Assembly: GCA_017612755.1 (NCBI GenBank)
Contig: JAGAFH010000049.1
Span: forward strand, 1 to 6,785
Direction of reading: 5' to 3'
Source of the DNA: Clostridiales bacterium
Lineage (GTDB): Bacteria; Bacillota; Clostridia; Saccharofermentanales; Saccharofermentanaceae
DNA: 6,785 nt
The translations under genes were made by a program, and so were the position numbers. A model generated the notes under the pieces. That model ran no database searches and was not told the origin of the DNA. It was given only the letters and a program-made list of their open reading frames with translations. Positions 1 through 4,429 of the stretch are shown one piece after another (position 1 is the first letter of the stretch; every line of letters starts with the position of its first letter).

Positions 1-26
1 AGCAATGCAGCGATTTTCTTCTTCAT
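1..26 (-). CDS. Start of a probable exported protein (5' fragment only)
   Basis: Only eight full codons are inside the window, reading MKKKIAAL and running off the left edge. A start codon at 26-24 is preceded by a good AAGGAG ribosome binding site about eight bases upstream. A run of lysines followed by small hydrophobic residues is the usual opening of a signal peptide or lipoprotein leader, so the product is probably exported or membrane-anchored; that is inference from eight residues. The function cannot be told. A consensus TATAAT lies about 34 bases upstream of the start, and the 63-bp palindromic array lies beyond it, so this gene is one candidate target of that array. Confidence 0.6.
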
Positions 27-59
27 ACAAAAGATCTCCTTCTTAGGAATGCTTTTCTA

Positions 60-65
60 ATTATA
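60..65 (-). promoter_or_regulatory. -10 box (TATAAT) of the leftward partial gene
   Basis: A perfect TATAAT on the minus strand lies about 34 bases before the ATG at 26. No good TTGACA-like -35 is found 16-18 bases further upstream, where the sequence is CGCTTT-like. The promoter may therefore need an activator, or rely on the -10 alone. The palindromic repeats begin about 50 bases further upstream. Confidence 0.5.
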
Positions 66-117
66 ATCGATGTCTTAAGAAAAAAGCGTGGCTCTATTTG
101 TTTCATTTGTGGCAATA

Positions 118-306
118 ATTGACCTGGTCTTTGACCCGGTAGGTCAAGGATTAGGTCAATAATGCGCAATTGGGGCTGAAATTGACCTAAATATTGGCCT
201 AATAGGTCAATGATTAGGTCAAAAATGGGCGTTTGGGGCCAAAATTGACCTAAATATTGACCTTGTAGGTCAAGGGTTAGGTCAAATATTCCGTTTTTAG
301 GCTGAA
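118..306. repeat. Three tandem 63-bp units with nested palindromes (TTGACC/GGTCAA array)
   Basis: Three contiguous units (118-180, 181-243, 244-306) repeat with an exact period of 63. Each contains a 41-bp imperfect palindrome (119-159, 182-222, 245-285) with two TTGACC-type hexamers on the left, spaced 12 bp, and two AGGTCAA heptamers on the right, also spaced 12 bp. The central loop is 3 nt. The TTGACC/GGTCAA hexamer is exact in 11 of the 12 positions; the exception is TTGGCC at 194. In unit 3 the 19-base arms match at 16 positions. The TTGGCC change in unit 2 still allows a G-U pair if transcribed rightward. The linkers between palindromes are about 22 bp and diverge more, sharing a GGGGC-like purine patch in the first two units. 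The array lies between the end of a leftward operon and the promoter of the next leftward gene. Possible roles are a repeated protein-binding site, tandem RNA hairpins or a terminator. The rest of the gene-free stretch 27-329 shows nothing beyond the promoter near 60. Confidence 0.9.
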
Positions 307-329
307 AGTGGCATAAGAAGTGCCCGGGA

Positions 330-1130
330 TCAGATGTAGGGTGTTATCTTCTTTGGAGTACTCCCGGCTTCGATCTGGCGGTAGTCGCAGGTTTTCTCAT
401 CGTAGCATAGGAGGTTCAGCTTGCCGTGGCTGTAGACAGAGCCGTCTATATAGTAGTGGCTCTTTCCGTCGAAGTAGATATCGTGAAAGTCTCTGTCTCT
501 GGCTATGCTGCTGGTGCCGATATGACCGGCGATCAAGGTCTTTATGAATTGTCCTTTAGATGGAGGAATCTTCCCCAGGAACATGTTCTCATCGGAGCCC
601 CATTTCCAGTATTCTCCAGCTTCTTCGTCCACACCTGCATGGATGAAGATCTGGGGCTCTGTCTCGTAGAAGAGGGGCATCTTTTGCATCCAGTTTATGA
701 GTTCTCTGTTCTCTTCCTTTACCAGCTTTACGGCTTCCATGTTTCTGTCGGCAAAGTCAGTTATCCCCTTTATCCTGTCCAGGCTCTCCTTCCTGATCAG
801 GGTCTTCAGGGTGTTATATCCATACTTCTCATCTGTGGTGAGCCAGGTGTCGTATATGAGGTCTTTGTCTTCTTCTGTAAGTTCTTTACTGAAGTCGTCA
901 ATCCATTCCAGGAACATGGCTTCGTGGTTGCCCTTAAGGACGATCACCTTTTCTTCTCCATATTCACACTGGATCTTCTGTATCTTTCTTAAGACTTCTC
1001 CGGAATCGTATCCGTAGTCTATGTAGTCTCCAAGGAAGATGATCTTATTATCGCCGGTCAGGTCTGTGAGCTTCAGCATCTCTTCCAGCTGACCTATGCA
1101 TCCGTGGATGTCGCTCATGGCGTAGATCAT
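330..1130 (-). CDS. PPP-type metallophosphoesterase (calcineurin-like phosphatase)
   Basis: This 266-residue protein carries the ordered metal-ligand motifs of the PPP branch of calcineurin-like phosphoesterases: DIHG at 7-10, GDYIDYG at 34-40, GNHE at 67-70, IHAGV at 163-167 and AGHIG at 201-205, followed by a YYIDGS strand near 227. Members hydrolyse phosphoserine/threonine/tyrosine or dinucleoside polyphosphates at a di-metal centre in the cytoplasm; the substrate cannot be told here. In the second motif the usual Arg of GDxVDRG is Tyr (Y39). That Arg normally contacts phosphate, so specificity may differ from PrpA/PrpE or ApaH-type enzymes. The start at 1130 has AGGAG six bases upstream. 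It lies 11 bases after the stop of the cysteine hydrolase and is the last gene of the leftward operon. No classical terminator follows directly; the next structures are the palindromic repeats. Confidence 0.9.
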   Translation of the reverse strand: MIYAMSDIHGCIGQLEEMLKLTDLTGDNKIIFLGDYIDYGYDSGEVLRKIQKIQCEYGEEKVIVLKGNHEAMFLEWIDDFSKELTEEDKDLIYDTWLTTDEKYGYNTLKTLIRKESLDRIKGITDFADRNMEAVKLVKEENRELINWMQKMPLFYETEPQIFIHAGVDEEAGEYWKWGSDENMFLGKIPPSKGQFIKTLIAGHIGTSSIARDRDFHDIYFDGKSHYYIDGSVYSHGKLNLLCYDEKTCDYRQIEAGSTPKKITPYI

Positions 1131-1141
1131 GTTCCTCTCCT

Positions 1142-1666
1142 TTACTTCAGGTTTATGTAGTTTACTCCCCGCTTTGTCAGGTTCTCCCTCATCTTCTGCT
1201 CTTTGCTGTCAGGGAAGCGGCAGCCGGTACAGTCCTTGAGAAGCGATACCTTTACGCCGGTCTTCACAGCGCCTTTGGCAGTTGCACCAACACATCCGCA
1301 CTCGTCTACTCCGCAGAGGACGACTTCGTCGTATCCTTCCTTTTCCATGTGCCGGCAGAACTCCTTAGATGTATACGTGTTAGGAAAATATTTAACGAAG
1401 ATATTATCGGAGACGATGTTGATCTTGCTGTAGATCTCTGCTCCTTCAGTCCCCTTTATGCCGAAGCCGATGATAAGCCTGTTGGTTGCGATGTTCTGGT
1501 AGTACTGCTTGATGTAGATGATGTCGCAGCCTTCTGCTTTATAAGTACTAATGGCTTCGTTTACATTAGCGGTCAGTTGTTCCGTGTCGTAGTTAAACAT
1601 CTTCTTTCTCTTCTCCCAGAGAAAGTCGTTCTGCATGTCTACGACGATAAGCGCTTTCTTTCCCAT
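1142..1666 (-). CDS. Isochorismatase-family cysteine hydrolase
   Basis: This intact 174-residue protein has the isochorismatase/nicotinamidase fold. The catalytic triad is visible as Asp10 in VVDMQNDF, Lys92 in VKYFPNTYTS and Cys125 in GVDECGCVGATA, with the conserved G(T)EGAEI stretch near 72-78. Relatives hydrolyse small amides such as nicotinamide, N-carbamoyl compounds or ureidoacrylate, or vinyl ethers such as isochorismate. The Asp/His metal site and WPxHC motif of true nicotinamidase PncA are absent, so I do not assign pncA. It has several extra cysteines (C47, C104, C118, C123, C160, C163), including one two residues before the nucleophile. Its ATG follows the HxlR stop codon with no gap (TAAATG), so translation is probably coupled. 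A second, interrupted hydrolase of the same superfamily lies in the same operon. Confidence 0.9.
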   Translation of the reverse strand: MGKKALIVVDMQNDFLWEKRKKMFNYDTEQLTANVNEAISTYKAEGCDIIYIKQYYQNIATNRLIIGFGIKGTEGAEIYSKINIVSDNIFVKYFPNTYTSKEFCRHMEKEGYDEVVLCGVDECGCVGATAKGAVKTGVKVSLLKDCTGCRFPDSKEQKMRENLTKRGVNYINLK

Positions 1667-2065
1667 TTATCCCTGTTCCCTTCTTACCTTATCTATCTGT
1701 TCCCTTGTCACTATTCCTTTGTTGATGAGGGCATCGTCCATGTTGTTTTCGATCATGTAGTCTACGCCGACCATCTGCATTATGGATACGGCTTCCACCA
1801 TCTTCTGACCGCGTCTGTCAGTCAGGGAGTATTCCACGTGAAGAGGATAGCCCTCGAATTCCTTTTTCTGTACGAGGCCGAAGTCCTTAAGTTCCGCCAG
1901 CTGCTCCAGGAGCATCTTCTGGCTGATGCCTTCGATCTCACGCTCAAGCTGTGAAAGGGATTTGGGTCCCTCCTTCAGCTGGTACAGGATGATGGTCTTC
2001 CACTTGCCCCTGATGATGTCGTGTACTATCTCAAGAGGGCAGGTGTAGTCGTCTCTTATCTTCAC
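1667..2065 (-). CDS. HxlR-family winged-helix transcriptional regulator
   Basis: This 132-residue protein matches the HxlR family. It has an N-terminal CPLEIVHDIIRGKWK with the conserved Cys9, the recognition-helix region EGISQKMLLEQLAEL (45-59), and a wing of the form GLVQKKEFEGYPLHVEYSLT (63-82). HxlR proteins bind DNA as dimers. Several (YodB, HypR, QorR) sense electrophiles or oxidants through the equivalent Cys, so redox sensing is plausible but not shown here. The start is GTG at 2065, overlapping the TGA of the upstream hydrolase by four bases (GTGA), with GGAGG seven bases upstream. It sits between two cysteine hydrolase genes and is a likely local regulator of the operon; a palindrome overlaps the operon promoter at 2613-2623. 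About 15 C-terminal residues extend beyond the usual family core. Confidence 0.92.
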   Translation of the reverse strand: MKIRDDYTCPLEIVHDIIRGKWKTIILYQLKEGPKSLSQLEREIEGISQKMLLEQLAELKDFGLVQKKEFEGYPLHVEYSLTDRRGQKMVEAVSIMQMVGVDYMIENNMDDALINKGIVTREQIDKVRREQG

Positions 2066-2577
2066 AAATAATCCTCCAGGCTTACGACCTTCGCGAACAT
2101 TCCGTCCAGAGAAGCCATAAATGCCTTGTGCACTGTTTCTGCAGGTATCTTCTCACCCTTAAACTTAAGAGATTGTGTAGTACATGCATCCTCGATGACC
2201 GTTACTTCGTAGCCGTGATCCTGACATGCTCTTACGGTGGTATCTACACACATATGAGACATCATGCCCACGACTACAAGTTTACCAATCTTTTTCTCTT
2301 TTAGCTACTCCTCCAGGTCCGTTCCCAGGAAAGAACTTGGGTAGTCTTTGTGGATCACCTTTTCCCCGGGCAAAGGCTTAACGGCTTTGTTGATGCCGGC
2401 AAAAGCCTTGAAGTTGTGCCTTATATGGATCACGGTCTTTCCCTCTTTTCTGAACTTATCCAGGACCTGTGCCGCTTTCCCCGCTGCTTCAGAAGGCTTG
2501 TGAAGCAGCAGAGGTCCCGGCAGGAAATAAACATCCTGTATGTCTATAAGGAGGAGGGCTTCGCTGTTTTCGTTCAT
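2062..2577 (-). pseudogene. Isochorismatase-family hydrolase interrupted by one in-frame TAG
   Basis: Read through one amber codon, this is a complete 171-residue cysteine hydrolase. It shows Asp12 in LLIDIQDVYF, Lys77 in VIHKDYPSSF and Cys110 in GMMSHMCVDTTVRA, all spaced as in the family. The TAG is codon 91 (2307-2305), after LGTDLEE and before LKEKKIGKLVVVG, with the same frame on both sides and no indel. The flanking residues look like an exposed helix before the strand leading to the nucleophile. Terminated at TAG, the 90-residue product lacks the catalytic Cys. Restart on the 3' part would need the GTG at 2271, which has no visible ribosome binding site. The start at 2577 has AAAGGA eight bases upstream. 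The most likely explanation is a recent nonsense mutation; a sequencing error, suppression or readthrough are alternatives. The 3' end overlaps the HxlR start, so the stop could lower translation of that regulator. Confidence 0.85.
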
Positions 2578-2609
2578 ATGTATTGTCCTTTCTTTTCTTA
2601 TTTATAAAG

Positions 2610-2638
2610 ACTATACATTGTATGTATCAGTATGAGAA
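2610..2638 (-). promoter_or_regulatory. Promoter of the hydrolase-HxlR-phosphatase operon
   Basis: On the minus strand TTCTCA (2638-2633) and TATAGT (2615-2610) are separated by 17 bases. Each is a partial match to the sigma-A consensus. The -10 ends 32 bases before the start codon at 2577. This is predicted from sequence only. Confidence 0.5.
2613..2623. promoter_or_regulatory. Candidate operator: ATACATTGTAT palindrome
   Basis: This perfect 5+1+5 palindrome overlaps the -10 and spacer of the predicted leftward promoter. Its position suits a repressor, and the HxlR-family protein in the same operon is the obvious candidate. A short A/T-rich palindrome can arise by chance. Confidence 0.4.
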
Positions 2639-2639
2639 T

Positions 2640-2659
2640 TACCCACTTTTTCGTGGGTA
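2640..2659. repeat. TACCCAC/GTGGGTA inverted repeat in the divergent intergenic region
   Basis: A 7-bp perfect stem (2640-2646 with 2653-2659) encloses a 6-base TTTTTC loop. It lies just upstream of the -35 of the leftward promoter, and about 30 bases before the GTTAAGG repeats of the rightward cluster. No U-tract follows on either strand, so it is not a standard terminator. It could be an operator shared by the two divergent promoters. Confidence 0.5.
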
Positions 2660-2687
2660 TCAGGATGTTCAGGATAAAAAATGTATT

Positions 2688-2727
2688 GTTAAGGTAACGT
2701 TAAGGTTTGTCTATTTGTCCGTTAAGG
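2688..2727 (+). promoter_or_regulatory. Candidate response-regulator site: three phased GTTAAGG repeats
   Basis: GTTAAGG occurs exactly at 2688, 2699 and 2721, giving offsets of 11 and 22 bp, that is one and two helical turns. OmpR/PhoB-family regulators commonly bind head-to-tail repeats of about 11 bp on one face of the helix. The last copy overlaps the -35 region of the predicted promoter of the DUF975 gene, an activator-like position. An OmpR-family regulator is encoded about 1 kb downstream, so it is the first candidate to bind here. Binding by that protein is inference. Confidence 0.6.
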
Positions 2728-2751
2728 AAAGGTCTTTAGAATGGGTATTGT
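2723..2751 (+). promoter_or_regulatory. Weak promoter of the DUF975 gene
   Basis: TATTGT at 2746-2751 matches the -10 consensus at four of six positions and ends 33 bases before the ATG. The position 17 bases upstream (TAAGGA, 2723-2728) is a poor -35 and lies within the third GTTAAGG repeat. A poor -35 replaced by an activator site fits a promoter controlled by a response regulator. Confidence 0.4.
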
Positions 2752-2784
2752 AAAACACAGGTACGGAATAAGGAGGTACTCAAT

Positions 2785-3651
2785 ATGTGGACAAGAAAAG
2801 AAGTTAAGACAAAAGGTAAGGCAAGCTTCAAGGCAAATTTCTGGAAGTGCGTAGCAACTGGACTGATCATTGCAGTCATCGGAGGAACGGCAGGTTCAAC
2901 AGGAGCCATGGGCGCCTTCAAGCATCCTTCAACAGACGAAGCCGGTTACGGAAGCTATTCATTCATTAAAGAAACATCCGACGGAGACGGATTGATCATC
3001 GAAGGCGATGATGAGACGATCGAGATCAATACAGACGACGAAAACGGCACAGTCATCATCACAGAGAACGAAGACGGCGAGCGCACAGTGGAAGTCGAAG
3101 ACAGTGGAGAGATAAGCGGCGCAGCCATCATAGCAGCAGCGATCATCGTATCACTTGTCATGATAGTAGCAGTCGCCATCGGAATCGCATTTGATGTACT
3201 TATCGTAAATCCCCTCGAACTCGGATGCAGAAGATTCTTCAGAAAGAATCTTGATGAGCCCGCAAGCATGAGCAATATCGCATTCGGTTTTGATTCAAAC
3301 TACAAGGGCAACGTAAAGACAATGTTCTTCAGAGATCTTTATGTAACACTGTGGTCACTGCTCTTCATCATCCCCGGCATCGTAAAGCACTACGAGTATA
3401 AGATGATCCCCTATCTTCTTTCCGAGGATCCTACAATGACAACAGAGCAGGCTTTCGCAGAGAGCAAGAGACTCATGACAGGCAACAAGTGGAAGGCATT
3501 CGTACTTGATCTTTCCTTCATCCTCTGGGATATCCTTTCCCTCATGACATGCGGAATCGTAGGAATCTTCTATGTAAATCCTTACAAGGCTTCTACAGAC
3601 GCAGCTCTCTATGAGACACTTAAGTACGGCACAGCAGTAGCAAAGGCATGA
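2785..3651 (+). CDS. DUF975-family integral membrane protein with acidic external insert
   Basis: The 288-residue protein matches the DUF975 family. It has an N-terminal basic stretch of the type seen in the family (RKEVKTKGKASFKANFWK), the central LWSLLFIIPGIVKHYEYKMIPYLL (189-212), then ESKRLMTGNKWKAFVLDLSFILWDIL (226-251) and a closing NPYKASTDAALYETL. Predicted membrane segments are about 22-44, 111-141, 185-200 and 237-263. Between the first two is a roughly 65-residue segment with about twenty Asp/Glu, only a couple of basic residues, and alternating strand-like stretches (IIEGDDETIEI, GTVIITENEDGERTVEVE). Other DUF975 proteins I know of have a shorter loop here. Biochemical function is unknown. 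The ATG has AGGAGG eight bases upstream. The gene leads a cluster with a two-component system and uses a strongly biased codon set (mostly ACA, GCA, ATC, GTA), suggesting high expression at times. Confidence 0.85.
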   Translation: MWTRKEVKTKGKASFKANFWKCVATGLIIAVIGGTAGSTGAMGAFKHPSTDEAGYGSYSFIKETSDGDGLIIEGDDETIEINTDDENGTVIITENEDGERTVEVEDSGEISGAAIIAAAIIVSLVMIVAVAIGIAFDVLIVNPLELGCRRFFRKNLDEPASMSNIAFGFDSNYKGNVKTMFFRDLYVTLWSLLFIIPGIVKHYEYKMIPYLLSEDPTMTTEQAFAESKRLMTGNKWKAFVLDLSFILWDILSLMTCGIVGIFYVNPYKASTDAALYETLKYGTAVAKA

Positions 3652-3692
3652 CGACCCCTCAATATGAATAAAGGATATGATATAGTAAAAGT

Positions 3693-3721
3693 TGACTGGC
3701 GGGATCTGATCCCGTCAGTTA
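3693..3721 (+). terminator. Hairpin between the DUF975 gene and the response regulator (attenuator-like)
   Basis: Arms at 3695-3705 and 3709-3719 pair over 11 positions with one G-U pair and a CTG loop, and two further outer pairs (G-U and T-A) are possible. The region after it (TTATCCTTGTTT) is T-rich but has no continuous T run, so termination would be partial. It ends only about 12 bases before the ribosome binding site of the next gene, so an effect on translation is also possible. Confidence 0.5.
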
Positions 3722-3733
3722 TCCTTGTTTACC

Positions 3734-3738
3734 GGAGG
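3734..3738 (+). promoter_or_regulatory. Ribosome binding site fixing the response-regulator start
   Basis: GGAGG lies seven bases before the ATG at 3746. An in-frame TTG at 3725 would give seven extra residues but would place this site inside the coding region, so the ATG is preferred. The resulting N-terminus MGYKVLVADDE is also the normal receiver-domain start. Confidence 0.85.
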
Positions 3739-3745
3739 AACCAAA

Positions 3746-4429
3746 ATGGGATATAAGGTATTGGTCGCTGATGACGAAAAGGAAATAAGAAATCTCTTAA
3801 GGCTCTATCTTGAAAATGAGTCATTCACAGTCATAGAAGCAGAGGACGGAAACGAAACATTAAAGCTCATAAGGGATAAAAAACCGGATATATGTCTTCT
3901 TGATATCATGATGCCCGGCATCGACGGACTTCACGTAATGCAGGAGATCAGAAAAGAGAGCAATATCCCCATCATGATCATATCGGCCAGGACGGCAGAT
4001 GCCGAAAGGATTCTGGGCCTCAACCTGGGAGCAGACGATTATATCCCGAAGCCCTTTAACCCCCTGGAAGTAGTCGCCCGTGTAAAGTCAAATATGAGAA
4101 GGTTCTACGACCTGGGAAGCGCGTCCCACAAAGGAGAGACCCTGAAGGTCAAAGATCTTGAGCTGGACACGGATTCCTGCATACTCACCAGGAACGGAGA
4201 GACTATCGATCTGACATCAGTCGAATATAAGCTCATGGAACTCTTTATGACCTCACCCGGAAAGGTATTTACCAAGCAGCAGATCTATGAGCGCGGTTGG
4301 GGCGATGATTATGTGGTAGCCGACAACAATATAATGGTGTCCATCAGTAAGCTCAGGACTAAGCTGGACGAAGATCCGTCCAAGTATATAAAGACGATCC
4401 GCGGACTCGGATACAGGATGGAAAAATAA
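3746..4429 (+). CDS. OmpR/VanR-type response regulator
   Basis: This 227-residue protein has a receiver domain (about 3-118) and a winged-helix DNA-binding domain (about 131-226). The acidic pair D9/D10, phospho-acceptor D53 in LLDIMMPG, S80 in ISAR and K102 in KPF are all present. The C-terminal domain shows LTSVEYKLMELF, the loop DNNIMVSISKLRTKLDED and the closing IKTIRGLGYRM, closest to VanR-like members. Once phosphorylated by its kinase it should dimerise and bind direct-repeat DNA. The GTTAAGG repeats before the DUF975 gene are the only such array I see in the window. Its stop overlaps the kinase start by one base (TAATG), so the two are made together. A hairpin just upstream may limit readthrough from the DUF975 gene. 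Confidence 0.95.
   Translation: MGYKVLVADDEKEIRNLLRLYLENESFTVIEAEDGNETLKLIRDKKPDICLLDIMMPGIDGLHVMQEIRKESNIPIMIISARTADAERILGLNLGADDYIPKPFNPLEVVARVKSNMRRFYDLGSASHKGETLKVKDLELDTDSCILTRNGETIDLTSVEYKLMELFMTSPGKVFTKQQIYERGWGDDYVVADNNIMVSISKLRTKLDEDPSKYIKTIRGLGYRMEK

Noticed and set aside
119..285. TTGACC hexamers as a set of -35 boxes
   Set aside because: No -10-like sequences stand 16-18 bases from them. The symmetric two-strand arrangement is better explained by the palindromes.
118..306. CRISPR array
   Set aside because: The units are contiguous and internally palindromic, with no unique spacers of constant length and no cas genes nearby.
23..343. Minus-strand frame open for about 106 codons through the 63-bp repeats, giving 21-residue repeats with DL, GQ and QF patterns
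   Set aside because: The period is a multiple of three and the hexamers lack stops in this frame, so it stays open automatically. No start codon with a ribosome binding site precedes the repeats, and the frame overlaps the well-supported start of the left-edge gene.
426..992. 188-codon plus-strand open frame opposite the phosphatase gene
   Set aside because: The minus-strand frame shows all PPP motifs in order with a good ribosome binding site. The plus frame is an antisense shadow with no recognisable motifs.
1142..1666. Assignment of the intact hydrolase as nicotinamidase pncA
   Set aside because: The triad fits the superfamily, but the metal-binding Asp/His residues and WPxHC motif typical of PncA are not present.
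1349..1954. 201-codon plus-strand open frame opposite the second hydrolase and HxlR genes
   Set aside because: It spans two convincing minus-strand genes and shows no family features.
3725..3745. TTG start giving a response regulator seven residues longer
   Set aside because: The ribosome binding site lies inside that extension and is ideally spaced for the ATG at 3746.
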